Assembly (NCBI RefSeq): GCF_000787575.1
Contig: NW_012236530.1
Coordinates: 1,308,734-1,372,733 of the forward strand
Reading direction: 5' to 3'
Length of the DNA stretch: 64,000 nucleotides
DNA from: Acytostelium subglobosum LB1
Taxonomy: Eukaryota; Evosea; Eumycetozoa; Acytosteliales; Acytosteliaceae
Shown here: one piece after another, positions 1-12,015 of the stretch
How the letters are laid out: each line of letters starts with the position of its first letter
Position numbering within the stretch: the stretch's first letter is position 1
The notes under the pieces: model-generated
What the model saw: the letters and a program-made list of their open reading frames with translations, nothing else
Databases searched by the model: none
Told to the model about the DNA's origin: nothing
Position numbers and translations under genes: made by a program

Positions 1-421
1 TTGGCACGGTAGCTCTCTGGCAGCTGGTCCAGTGGTGTAAGCGATGGGTCGCGGATCTGGGGGATGTTCATCTTCTTGAAGACGTCTGTGGCGTACTGTT
101 GCAGGCCACCGATCTTGATGGCGCCCTCCTCGGTCGAGGCCAGGTTGCAGCCACCCTCACATAGGTTGGACACGGGACACACCATACCACAGGTCAGACC
201 AACGGGGTTGTCTGAGAAGATAGCCTTGGCAGCGCCGTAATAGTTCTTTGTGGCGATTGAAGAGATGAATGACTTTACATCAAGTTGTGTTGGGCAAGAC
301 TTTTGGCAAGGTGCATCAGCGCACTTCAAACATCTCTGTGCCTCAAACAATGCACCTCTCTCTGTCAAAGTAGTTGGCTTCACATCGCTAAAGTCATTCT
401 TTAGTTCACATGCCTTTTAGT

Positions 422-454
<33 letters not shown>

Positions 455-666
455 AGAGTTAGTGAAGTAAACAAATTGATTGATCATGAGATACTTACAG
501 TCTTGCAACGCTCATTCTTCTTCCAATGCTCTTTGTCTTTCTTGCTGACTACTGTTGGCTTGAATGTGGCAAACTTGTTGACGGTGGGATGAAGGTTAAG
601 AATGCCTTCGATATCATTGACAGCTGAAACATCGCCGCCAGGGTAATGATGTCCACTTTCCATCAT
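1..666 (-). CDS. pyd1: Dihydropyrimidine dehydrogenase, N-terminal part (runs off left edge)
   Basis: Two exons are visible, complement(499..666) and complement(1..413), separated by an 85-bp intron with a GTAAGT donor and CAAT repeats in the sense strand. The spliced product matches the start of NADP-dependent dihydropyrimidine dehydrogenase, which reduces uracil and thymine in the first step of pyrimidine catabolism in the cytosol. Residues C84, C87, C92 and C96 ([15 protein letters not shown]) are ligands of the first N-terminal Fe4S4 clusters, and [16 protein letters not shown] supplies the next set, followed by [13 protein letters not shown] as in animal enzymes. The start is the ATG at 666 (a second Met follows directly). 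The FAD, NADPH, FMN and C-terminal Fe-S parts lie outside the window, so completeness cannot be judged. Family assignment is very secure. Confidence 0.95.
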
Positions 667-1686
667 GTTATTATTTTTATCTTGTAGTTTGATTGATTAA
701 TTGAATGAATGAATATAAGTATAAATAATATATATATTGTTATAAGTAAGAATGAATGAATCTGCAGTTTGTTGAATGAGCTTGAGTCAGTCAGTCGATG
801 GATGAAGATGGGTAGTGTGATGAGCACAAGGTGTGCTTGTTTGCCTTACTTACTTAACACAATTGTGTGGAAGAGTGAGGGTTGTGTGTGGATTGGTAAG
901 GTTTGGTGTTACAGTGAAAGGTCACCACCTCTAAATAATGCTCAAGATAAGATTGATCACCAGCTCATTCAATTTGGTCACAAATTATATTTGCAAAAAT
1001 GGTGAAGTGTTTAGTTGCATTGTTTTGTGGGGTTCAGACCTTAGATATTTTGGGATTTGAAGTTCTGAAATTACCTCTCTTTATAATCTATTCATCCCAT
1101 TCGTTCGTCCTCGTCCAATCATCAGTTCAACAATATTATGTTAATCATCATCATCTATTCAATCTAACAAGCTATCATCCTATCACTCTTTTTGTATTTG
1201 TTCGAACCCATTCTGTGTTTTAAAAACATATGACCAAGTGTAAATAATAGTTGTTGATATATATATATATTTATTTATATTGATCAATATATATATATAT
1301 ATAAATTATTTGTGTAAATGTAGACTTGTCTAGACTGCATTCTGTATCCAGAGTCGACTTCATCTTGTTCGAATAAGTTATCGACATGTGCAGGAAAACA
1401 AAATGCATTGGTGGGTTTACGTCAACATTGTTTTTGGGGTTATGCAAAGATTGACTTGGCTTGCTTGGTATCCTATCCCAAACAAACAAAGTCTTGGCAG
1501 GAATGAATGATTGACTTACTCACGCACCACAAGTACTAGTATCCCAAAACATCATACTACTCTACGACTCTCACTACTACTACTACTACTACTACTTGTA
1601 CACTAATATCACTCAATCACTCAATCAATCATTCAATCAAACATATCAATCATATCAATCATATCAATCAATCAAACAAACATATA
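667..1686. other. Intergenic region, divergent promoters of pyd1 and the Furry-like gene
   Basis: About 1 kb of AT-rich DNA between two divergently transcribed genes. It holds an AT microsatellite palindrome centred on TTGATCAA near 1257-1304, a CTA/ACT triplet run near 1571-1595, and CAAT-type tetranucleotides just before the 1687 start. Short open frames at 769-1223 have no recognisable similarity and look like chance. Confidence 0.6.
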
Positions 1687-4600
1687 ATGAACGGAGGCAA
1701 TGAATATGCTCCGTTCAATAGGGATCATAGACAGAGTGTATCGTACTCAACAGAACAAGGTCAACAGGCAGTACAACAGAATGTTCTGAGAGAGGTGTAT
1801 AAACAATTCGAGTTGTTGCTGTTGAAGAAGAAGGCAGGTGACCAAAAGGTCACGCTGCGTCAGGGTCTGCTCGTGTCAATACCTCAGGTGGAGAAGGTGT
1901 CCTCGATGAACAGCGTGCAGGTGACACATCAGCTCGAGGTCATGTCCAATGTGCTGGTCAAGATCTCGTCCGAGAGTCTGCACGCCGTGTGCGAGGTGCT
2001 GATCAAGATGTGCGACACCTACCTCGACGACCCCTACAACATGGTCAGTCAGAGCGACAAGAAGGGCAAGATCGAGCTGCCCTCCTACGCCAAGGATGAC
2101 ATCGAGTCCGACCTCGAGATCGTCCTGGCCCACTCCACATCTGACTCACTCTCTGGCCACGTGCTCACCACAACCCTCACGCGTGAACAGCAGCAACAGG
2201 GCGCGACGACACCTACCTTGTTGTCCCCTCCCACGCCAAACACTCATACTCACAGTCACAGTCATAGTCACTCATTATCATCATCATCGTCACATGGATC
2301 ATTGGGCATGTACTCGAGTAGCAACAACTTGTTGTCGTCGCCACCAGGCTCTGGCGCTGCATCTGCGGCCGCCACACACTCACCTGCGGCTGAAGTTGAA
2401 CAACCAAAGCAGGAGTACACATACCAGGCACTGCAGCCATTCAATACATACGCACAAGTGTCGGACGACACGCCTCTGTACCATCTGCTCAACACACTGT
2501 ATCTCATACTTTCGTCGCATGCGCCGACGCGCGACGACACCGAGCTGGATGCTCGATCACAGCTCGCCACGCTGCCACCCAAGGTCATCACATTCTTCTT
2601 CAATCTTCTGCAGTTCACACAGTCACCTCGCATAAGGTACCGCGCTGCATCATGTCTCCAGGTGATCTCGCTGGCTTCGCTCGACACCATCTCGCAGCTG
2701 TTCATCACGCGCCTTCAATCTGCGCGCAATGATGACTTTTACCGCGAGTACTCAACGTTCCAGCGCGCGGCCAAGTACCTCGAGTTTGGCTTTTGTCGCG
2801 CCAACCAGGCCGACGGCACTTCACAATACTTTGCAAAGATGCTCATTGAGATGGAGAAAGCGTCACGTGCCGTCTTCATGCAGGCCATCCTCTTTACAAT
2901 AATGCGAGCATGGCCGCGCATGTTTTCCAACCCGCTGTCACGTGCACGAGTGCCCGCGCCATTCTGGAACGTCGCGACCAAGATCTATGAGCTAGTGCTC
3001 AAGTGGACCAAGAAGTCCAAGCTCAAGCAGCTGTGCGTACGCACATTGGCCATCATGTGCTGTGCGTCCGAGGATGTGGTCCTGGCGCGCAGCGGCGATC
3101 TACTATCACTCATTGGCAACTCACTCAAGGAGACCAAGACTAAGCGACCATATCTCGAAGCGCTGGTCACACACTTTAATGGACTCAAAGGTCTGTTTGG
3201 AAGCGAGGCCAAGGCACCCTTCTATCAAGCACAGGTCGAGATGATTCTGCCATTCATCTTGCCAAAGAAATCATCACCAAGTGATCTCGTCCTCCTTCTC
3301 GAGGTCCTTCTCTCCATGGGACGCTTCAGTCTCAGCATTGTCGTCTCCAAGTACATCCTCGGAGTACTCGCGCCATCAATGCCTGGCAAGCCACCCGAGT
3401 ACAGTCTAGAGAGCAAGGCTGTCGTGCTCAAGGTATGTTCATTGTTTGATTGAGTGATTGAATGATCATGGACTAACTTCATCTTTCCATTCATTAGATG
3501 TTGAGCTCATTGAACACAGAGTTCCCAGAGGCAATGCGAGCATATGACAGGACATTGTGGCAGACTTTGGACGTTGTGTTCTCAACATACGATGGAGACA
3601 GCACACCGATGAAGTACATTCTGCTGAACTTCCCATCGCTGTGCTCACCCGAGTCTCAAAAGGACATTGGCGACAAGATTACAAAGTGGACATGGCATTT
3701 GGATGGCGAGGTCGCAATGATGGCCACGATCGGCATCGTCAAGTACCTGTTCAATCAACCACAGCAGACATTCCCATCGATCCTCTTCCAGATGCTGACT
3801 TACATCACCAACTACTTTGGCGAGATTGCCTCACTGTCCAAGGTGGTCAAGAACATATGCATGGTAATTGAGGAGTTCATCGCGCTGCACTACCTGCCCA
3901 ATGGCGAACGCAAGTGCTCGCCACAAATCGAGCCCACCATGTGGAAGAACCTGCGCGAGACGTCCGAGGGTGTTGCGCTGTACCTACTATCGTCCAACGT
4001 CACATCTCTCTGGCCACAAGTGCTCGAGTTCATTCAGTTGACAGGCCACGAGATCTTCCGCGAGATTGACCGCGCTGACAATGTGGCTTACCTGGCGGAC
4101 TACCTTCCACACCGCACGTTCTCGTCCCTTCCATCCAAGCCGCCTCACTTGGACCTGGACAGCGTGGAGTACAACTGCTTCGACACACTCATCCCTGCAC
4201 TCAACCCCGACCTGGCCTACTTCTTGCAGATACACAATGGCAACCTGCAGGGCAGCGTCAACTGGGCATGGACCCGTCTGAGGAAGCGCTGGCACCCCAA
4301 GAGCCAACCGATTGGTTGGAAGAACAACCTGGCCTTTCTACTGCTATCGCTGCGTCTCAATACACAGTCGCCCGAGATCACAGCCGTCGAGGACCAGCTG
4401 CTGACCGAGGTAATGACATCATACTTCCAGGAGCGCGAGGGCAAGACTGGCGAGGAGATGAGCTACATGATCTCTGAGCTATCACGCTACATCCATCAAT
4501 CGTGCTACGATACTGTATTCCGCTTCGTCGAGCAGGAGCGTGGACGCGACCTCAAGAAGAAGAAGAAGGAAGTCTTCTACGTCCAGGAGCACGTCATTGT

Positions 4601-7600
4601 CTATATCAGCCAGCTGTCTGCACGCATCACCGTTGCCGACTATGATGGCACCACATCGATACGTGCGGCACTGCGCGAGGTCACCTACTTCTGGATCACC
4701 AATGTACAGGTGTTCCAATCAATGCCAGCCATCGTGCGCAATCACTGTGCCAACCTATTCAAACATTTCCTCGCGCTAGACAGCAAGAGCACCATCCCCA
4801 AAAGCGAGATCTCGCTCAACAAGGCCTCCTACACCAAATTGATCTTCCTCTGTTTGCAAAGGTATGTATGAAGCTTGGGTCTCTCACTCAATCACTTAAT
4901 CACTAACCCAATCAATCAATCGGATAGCTTATCACTTGGCGCAATGACCAATGAGGACACGATTGAAGGAGAGTTGGAGTTGAACATTCAGAGGGCATTC
5001 AACTTGCTTGTGTCCGAGTCATGCCTGGACGATTACAAATTGGACATTGTTGGATTCTTGATCAAATGTCTTGGCTATGGCATCCACCTACACCAATTGA
5101 TTGCAGAATCCATGGCCATATTTTTAAGACGCACTCCAAGCTACCTCGACGAGTTCATCGAGCGCAGCTTTGATAACGAGAAGCAACAGCTTGCCTCATT
5201 CACCTTCCTCCGCGCCTTAGTAATCAACTTTACACAACACTACTCGAGCTGGGCTCACGACTGTCCTCCCGAGAGGCTGTAAGTATCCATCGCGGATCAT
5301 TCCTGATCGCATGTGCAATGACTAACCCATCACAACACACTTCTAGCGTGCACCTATGTCTATTCCACATGGTATCGAGTAACGCTGAGGCGAGGAAGCT
5401 GGCGTGCACATTGTCAAACACACTGGGCCAGCAGTCGGAGGATGGACAGTTCATGTTGTTCAACTCACATCAGCTCACGATTCCCACGGAGAGCGTACCA
5501 AACTATGTGTACAGTCGCATGGCATTGCTCTACTCCAACTCAATCAGCAACAAGTATCCATGGATGACACCACTGCTCTTTGAGGAGGCCGATCGTCAGT
5601 TCCAACATCTCCCATTCAATCACAAACAGTTGCAACTTACTCTCTTGGCACCATGGGCGCGCAATTTCTACTGGGTGGTGACAGGTGGCGAAGGCACCCT
5701 CACGGCCAAATCGCTCGAGAACATGTTGGACTCGTTGCTCAACATCTCCATCCAGGCGCGCACCAACCCCAACATGCACACTGCACTTGAGGTCCTCTGG
5801 AGCGAGCTAGCATCGTCTGGTGACAGCACTGGACCCACGGGCACTTACAACGTGTACAAGCGCGTGATTGACTTCTTGAAGGAGCGCTATCACTCGGAGA
5901 AGTTCCAGCCCGAGACCAAACACACGTGCAAGATGGCCATCTGCTTCATCTCTCGCCGCTCCAGCTCACACTGGACCTCTGTGATGGAGTACCTGATGAA
6001 GTCACTGCGACACTACAGTCTGTTGCCGCCATCACCTATCCAGTTCGTGCAGGAGTTCCTCAACAATGCTGAGAACCAGGCCAAGGACGAGCACATCTCG
6101 GCACGCTCCGAAGAAGCCTACATGTACTTCCTCGAGGACATGACTTTTGAGTTCCAGCTCAAGGACGTGCTGAGCATCCCCAAGCTCGTGCCCATGCTCC
6201 TTGTTAACGCCGTGCTCGTGTTTGGTCCGTTCAGTCGCACCGCCCAGCAGCACCAGAAGGAGCGCCCGCATACAGACAAGTCGATTGGCAAACGCATCGT
6301 GGATAACATACTCTACTCACTCGTGATCCAGCAGCCCACGATTGGCGATGACATCAAGGACGAGGCCATGCAGCTAGTGACCTCGGACTGGGTGACATGG
6401 CGCGAGAAGGAGCGCATTCAGTTCATTCGAGTGCTCCAGACCGCGTTGGGTGACAACATCATGGAGATGTGGGAGCAGATGGTACTGCAGCTGGCCATTC
6501 GCTGTAGCGACCTCCCCGTCTCACTATCTGCCTTCGACTGGTACCAAGACATCCGCACGACTATTGGCACGAAGAAGGACGGCATGGACGGCCTGCTCGG
6601 ACTGTGTTGCGGTCTTTGGCGCGCATGTATCATGGGTAACGTCGAGAAGATGTACAAGACACTGGGCGTGCTCAATGCGATTATTGCGAATGGCACACGA
6701 TGTATCAACTCAGACACATCATATTCAATCATTGTGCGACTGGGATCCATCCTTCTGCACACGTCCTATCTCTCGCAGTTCAACTCAGCGCTCACTCTAC
6801 TCAATCGCACCACCCACTCGCTGTCGGGAACACCCGCTCTCAAAGCCCGCATCACCGAGGAGATGATAGATATTCTTGGCGCGGGAATGAAGACCGAGCA
6901 AGTGGTCAATCGTGGCATCGGTCATCCACAGACCGCCTTGCTCACTTTATGGTTCGCCAAGGAGTGTGCACAGTTCTCCGAGCAGAGGAAACATCGCGTA
7001 CAGCCAAGCTCAATCATCACAACAGTTTTGCTCACAGCGAGCTGCATGGCATCTATGTCTCCACAGGACCCACTCACACTCGACTTTATGGACTACCTCT
7101 TGGACTCGCCCAGCCAGCAGCTCAATGCGCATCTCGACCTCTTGCATGAGCACTATCGCTTCGTGTCCAAGTCGATCAGTCAGCCACCCTGCACCACTGA
7201 GGAGTTCATCGGACTCATTTGCCAGCACTTCTACGAAGCTTTCGCAGACACCACGCCAGACCTTCTCTCCAATCTGATCCGCTCAGTCACTGAGCTAGTC
7301 ACATCATTGATGGACTCGAGCCGCGAGAAGGACGCTTCATTCCTGCTGTCATTCATCAAGGAGATGATCAAGATAATGTCTGGCTCATCGGCCATCATCC
7401 AGCCTACATACCTGGTCGAGTTCATCACGGTGATAATTGAGGTGTGCCAGCGCTCTTCGTCCGCATTCACACGTGCTAATGCTCAGAACTTGATCCCATT
7501 CATAATGGACAACCTGCCACCGGGATTGCAGGTTGGCGTGTTTGACTTTGTCAAGCCGTTCACCAATGGCTTCGATAGCTCTGTATCCTCAATGTTTGGA

Positions 7601-8806
7601 TTCCAGACCGAAGTGGACTCGGTCAGCAATCTGTATACATCGTTGTATCTCATCAACACGTATATCTTTGCCGTGCCCGCGGACTCTGCACTCAACATTC
7701 AGATGAAGCGCATACTGGAAACATTCCACAAGGATAGACAATCATCGAGTATACTACCAACGATTACCACACCATTCACTCCCACGATAAAGAGGAAGCA
7801 TAACGTACCAGCTGCGACCACACCTACCAAGCCCGCATTGGTATCCAATGAGACGTCCAAGGCTGTCTACACGCCACCACCTCCCTCTCAACCAGTGCAA
7901 CAACCGGTTCAGCAACAGGCGCCAGTTCAGCTTCCACCTCAGCCCAAGCAGGCACCGCCTCAAACTCCACCCGTTGTCCAACAACCACCTCCTCCACAAC
8001 CATCTCAACCTCCAACCTTGCCACAAAAGCCATCAGGTTCATTGTTGTTCAAGAAGCCGCCACCTCCAACTCATGCTCCTCCACCTCCTACATCACAGCC
8101 ACCACAGCCTCAGCCTCAGCAGCAGGCTCCACCTCCAACTCCCCAGGTTGTTGTCCAAACTCCACCGCCAACAACTCAACCAACTCCACCATCTGGAGCC
8201 GGTGGCTCTGCATTCTTTAAGAAGCCACCACCTCCAGCTATTAGAAGAGAATCATCAGGGCTCTCTCCTCAGACTCAATCACCTCCGATCACCTCCACAA
8301 CACCACTACAGACATCAACAACACCGAGCACACCATCACCTCCAGTATCCTCGCCATCACCAATGAGACCACCATCAGGACCTCCACCTCAACCAGGACA
8401 CAGAAGAGAGCCATCAAACTCTGGCCAGCCCCTGCCTCCACCACCAGCTCAGCAACAGCAACAACAACCTCAACAGCCTCCAGCCTTACCTCCAAAGACC
8501 ACACCATTGTTTGCTGCGCCACCCAACCGACCACCTCCACAACCAGGATCAGGACATCAGAGGACACCATCAAACACCTCTGGTGCTGCACCACCAGAGC
8601 AGCAGCAGCAACAATCAACTCNNNNNNNNNNNNNNNNNNNNNNNNNNNNNNNNNNNNNNNNNNNNNNNNNNNNNNNNNNNNNNNNNNNNNNNNNNNNNNN
8701 NNNNNNNNNNNNNNNNNNNNNACAGGCAGCCGCACCTGGAGTCGGTGGACCACCCGCTGTTCCGCCAAAGAGAACCAAGCCAACCTCCACATTGCAACCG
8801 CAATAA
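1687..8806 (+). CDS. Furry/Mor2/PAG1-like cell-morphogenesis protein, 2,306 residues
   Basis: Four exons: 1687..3432, 3498..4861, 4928..5278, 5347..8806; all junctions are GT-AG and keep frame. Residues about 260-1990 are an alpha-helical HEAT/ARM-like solenoid. Several blocks line up by eye with human FRY in the same order: an EMEKASRAVFMQAIL region with the following LKWTKKSKLKQLCVRTLA, and late in the solenoid a block with FADTTPDLLSNLIRSVTELV, like the F.DTT..L...L.EL stretch of FRY. Furry-family proteins are scaffolds for NDR/LATS kinases in polarity and morphogenesis; that role here is inference. After residue 2,020 the protein becomes Pro/Gln-rich with polyproline, PALPPK-type SH3 ligands and repeated FKKPPPP and RxPSN units. 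That tail is interrupted by a 100-N gap (8622-8721) whose real size is unknown. The gene ends 37 bp before the convergent neighbour. Confidence 0.65.
8622..8721. other. Assembly gap (100 N) inside a coding exon
   Basis: Exactly 100 N inside the Gln/Pro-rich C-terminal tail of the Furry-like gene, just after an AGC/CAA run. The same frame stays open on both sides. The round number suggests a placeholder, so tail length is not known. Confidence 0.95.
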
Positions 8807-8843
8807 TATAAGATCTTTGTAATAATAATAGCACAGCAATGCA

Positions 8844-10654
8844 CTATCGATTAATTGAAGACTTTGGCATTCGTCGTGCCATGCGTAACTTGGTCATGAG
8901 TAGGTCTACGTCATCGAATGCGTCGAGACATTCCAAATATGTACTCTGCGTTGGATTACCAACCAAACAGATATTGCTAACTGCATCGGCGTCATAACTC
9001 GATGTGCTAAAGTAATCATACACTGCGAAGCCAAAGCGATTGAGGTTGAAGTATTGCGCCAACTCGTTAAGTACCTGTCCATCAATGATTGTAGACTGAT
9101 GGATGGAAGGGCAGTCTTAGTACATGATTGATTGATGGGTCATAGCATCAACGTTTCCCAATGCTTACCTGCACGTCATAGACATTGTTGAAGTTGTATT
9201 CCAATGTCCAATTGGTATGATTAAGTAGGTTGGAGAAGTAGATGTCTGTGTAGTAGGTGTCAAACGTTTGGATGTTCAGATAGTCATCAGCAGAGAATAC
9301 TTTGAATGATGGATTGTTATCGTAGACTGGTGATATTGCCGATCCGACAAATATGGGCATATATGGATTGACCGTGCTTGGTGGCTGGGGGTTGGTAGCA
9401 GGTTGATCATAAGCTGGTGCTCTAATCTGATCTCTATGAATATGTCCAAAGAATCCCGCCTTGATGATTGAGTTGTACTAAGGAGTGGGTCGCGAGCGAG
9501 GTCGTTAGTCCTGGATTGTGGACGGCAAAGCAACAAACACACTTACATTGGAAAGAGTTTGATAGAATGTAAGGATATACGGCTCGTACCATTGCTCGAG
9601 CTGATAGAATGGATCCAGGCCAGGGTAGATGTGTCCGATGATGTAGACAGAGTTGTTGATGGATTGGGCAATGTCCAGCTGATCTTCAAGCCATGCAAAC
9701 TGTCCACAGGGATCAGTGTCAGTGAGTGGATCTCGATCTTGATTTACAGAGTATAGTATGGTGTTGATGGTTATTACTGTGAGACCATCAATTGGTGTGA
9801 CGGCCATTGCTCCCATCTGAAGGAAGCTGGACACTTGGTCCTGAGGTATCCAAGGACTCCACACCTGTGACAAGAATTGAAGCTTACTATCACTGCACGT
9901 GACATTGTAGTCTGGGAAGACATCATTGTTTCCAATCGATGGAATGAATGGTATGTTTGGCAACAATGATTGTACCATCTTGGCAAAGATCGTATGAGAT
10001 TGAATCCATTGATCCATTGGCATAGAGTGTCCAACGCTATCTCCTGTACTACATGTTATGTGCGTGCGTATGACGTTGACCGTTAGCTTGTGGCATTGTA
10101 TAATTGATGTCTGTGTCCTGGACCTACTATATAATGAAGTTTGGTGTCGGGTTGATACTAGCCATTGCCTGCAAGCTATCAATGTGAACGAGGTATGTCA
10201 GTGAGTGAGGGGATGGGTGTGCAAGCGAGACGTCAAGCCATTCAATCCATGTTCACATACGTTGAGTTGAATAGTTCAAGATTGGTATCACATCCATAAC
10301 GACCAAATAGTCCACTATGAGTTATCTTCTCCTGTGTTACTGGTCGTCCATGGTGATCGTCCTCCTCTTCAATCATATCTTGAATCTCTTTACTCCTATA
10401 TCTATGTTTGTTTGATTGATTGAATTAGTGATTGAGTGATTGAGTGATTGAGTGATATGGTCAAGTACATACAGTTGAGGATCCATACAACGTGTAGATG
10501 AATTGTAATAGACAGAGTCTATGATTGAGTTATAGTGTACATCACTCAAGTGATGAAATATTGCATATTGAGCATTGACTGTAATACTTGTTGTTGACTG
10601 TTGTTGTATCAACAACAATATCAATAGTGATACAACTATAGTGTATAAGTACAT
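8844..10654 (-). CDS. Secreted acid-sphingomyelinase-like metallophosphoesterase
   Basis: Six exons: complement(10473..10654, 10261..10401, 10128..10175, 9547..10048, 9169..9477, 8844..9095), giving 477 residues. The N-terminus is a signal peptide (hydrophobic core at residues 5-16). Metal-site motifs appear in order: SDVHYN (D38, H40), TGDSVGH, GNNDVFPDYN, GHIYPG and GHIH, the layout of calcineurin-like phosphoesterases of the acid sphingomyelinase / SMPDL3 / endopolyphosphatase group. The FGRYGCDTN segment in exon 2 is also typical. The protein should be lysosomal or secreted and hydrolyse phosphodiester or polyphosphate bonds; the substrate cannot be told. GNND rather than GNHE/GNHD is closer to the endopolyphosphatase side. 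The 48-bp third exon was placed by motif continuity (NFIIYTGDSVGH). Several N-glycosylation sequons fit an extracytosolic protein. Confidence 0.85.
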
Positions 10655-11373
10655 TATTGTTGTTATTATTGTTTCCCTTCACTTCCTCACTTTCTCGTAT
10701 CCAATCACAATCAAGCATGAACAAGCACCATGGCGACCTTAATGTACAGTCGAGTGATGCATTGTGTTCACTTTATTTTTTTGAACCCAGAGGACGGGTT
10801 TCGTTTGGTTTCCAAGCCCTTTGTGATGATAACTGTGATGCAGAAGCATGACTTTAACATTATCCATTATCACTATCACATCATACTATTGATAAATAAT
10901 CTCTTTGTGTTTGACATTGTTCATCTCAACCTAACATAGAGTCCAACACGCTTGATTTATGATTGATTAATTAGATCATTATTCCAATCTGCGCACTTTT
11001 GGTTAACTATGGTCCAGACCCTTCACACAATACCATTCGTATTCTCAACACACACAATGATTAATCACACGAACATTTGAATCTGTTCATTTGGTGGGGT
11101 GATCAACAGCTAAATCCGTTGAAACTAATTAGTATTTGAATTTGAAATTTGAATTTTGAAAAGTGCGCCTAAAATATAATTGATAAATCCTAATGATGAG
11201 TGTGAGAGTTCAAAAAACAACGCGATCTACCCCTCGAGTGTTGTTCAAACATCATTACTTCAGCTGCATCAACCAACCATTCAAACATTTCAAAGCAATA
11301 ACAACAACTATCAACCAAACACATACACTTGTATAACTCTTTACAAATCTATCTCACTATCTCTTAATTAATA
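10655..11373. other. Divergent intergenic region upstream of H2B
   Basis: 719 bp between the phosphodiesterase and the first H2B gene. It contains CCAAT-type motifs (10981-10989) and a perfect 10-bp inverted repeat listed separately. Short open frames at 10657-10939 have no recognisable similarity. Confidence 0.6.
10991..11168. repeat. 10-bp inverted repeat GCGCACTTTT / AAAAGTGCGC in the H2B upstream region
   Basis: Arms are at 10991-11000 and 11159-11168, 158 bp apart, perfectly complementary. The 3' arm is 205 bp before the H2B ATG. The spacing is too long for a simple hairpin, so paired protein-binding sites are likelier. Function is inference. Confidence 0.55.
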
Positions 11374-11856
11374 ATGCCAAGCAAGAAGAACACTGAAGGA
11401 GCACCAGCTGCCGCCGCCACCAAGAAGACCGCCGCCGAGGCAAAGGCCACCACCCCAAAGGTTGCCAAGACCAAGACTGCCTCTGCTGATGGAGAGAAGA
11501 AGAAGAAGAAGAAGAAGTCTGACTACTCCTCCTTCTCCACCTACATCCACAAGATTCTCAAGACCCTCACCCAGAATTCTGTCTCTGGTGGCACTGAGAA
11601 GAAGATCACCATGTCTGCCAAGTCCATGGCCGTCATGAACTCCTTCGTGTACGACATCTTTGAGAGAATCGCCACCGAAGCCGGTCTCCTCGCCAGAAAG
11701 AAGAAGAGAATGACTCTCCACTCCAGAGACATCCAGGTCGCCGTCCGTATCATTTTGACCGGTGAGCTCGCCAAGCACGCCATCGTCCAGGGTATGACTG
11801 CTGTCTCCAAGTACAACCCAGCTGCCAACGAGTCTGCCATCTCTGGTGGTCACTAA
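11374..11856 (+). CDS. H2B: Histone H2B
   Basis: Intronless, 160 residues. The N-terminal tail (about 50 residues) is Lys/Ala-rich and ends in a run of seven lysines. The histone fold follows: SFSTYIHKILKTL (alpha 1), SMAVMNSFVYDIFERIATEAG (alpha 2), MTLHSRDIQVAVRIIL (alpha 3) and GELAKHAIVQGMTAVSKYN (C-terminal helix). It packages DNA in nucleosomes with H2A. Compared with animal H2B the loop between alpha 1 and alpha 2 carries about nine extra residues (around SVSGGTEKK). Codons are strongly biased to C/G-ending forms such as AAG, GCC, ATC, as expected for an abundant protein, unlike the second H2B downstream. A histone-type stem-loop lies 54 nt after the stop. This looks like the main S-phase H2B gene. 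Confidence 0.97.
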   Translation: MPSKKNTEGAPAAAATKKTAAEAKATTPKVAKTKTASADGEKKKKKKKSDYSSFSTYIHKILKTLTQNSVSGGTEKKITMSAKSMAVMNSFVYDIFERIATEAGLLARKKKRMTLHSRDIQVAVRIILTGELAKHAIVQGMTAVSKYNPAANESAISGGH

Positions 11857-11909
11857 ATCTACAAATCAACATGTGCTCCATTGTCCTATGATGGTTGTTA
11901 TTGTCTAAA

Positions 11910-11925
11910 GGTGTTTTTTAACACC
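11910..11925 (+). ncRNA. Histone 3'-UTR stem-loop
   Basis: After the H2B stop the sequence AAA-GGTGTT-TTTT-AACACC forms a perfect 6-bp stem with a 4-nt loop, the exact dimensions of the metazoan histone mRNA element (6-bp stem, 4-nt U-rich loop, GG/CC at the base, A-rich 5' flank). In metazoans this binds SLBP and directs 3' processing instead of polyadenylation. Stem position 4 is G rather than the usual pyrimidine. No clear downstream purine-rich U7 site is seen. Confidence 0.7.
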
Positions 11926-12015
11926 ATACTATCGCGGAACTTCTATCTGTCATTATCACCAATATCCATCCATCCATCCACCCATCACTTTCACTATGTG
12001 TGATCCAATCTGGTA

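Noticed and set aside
769-1223. Two open frames of 78 and 74 codons upstream of the Furry-like gene
   Set aside because: No similarity, no conserved motif, spacer-like composition.
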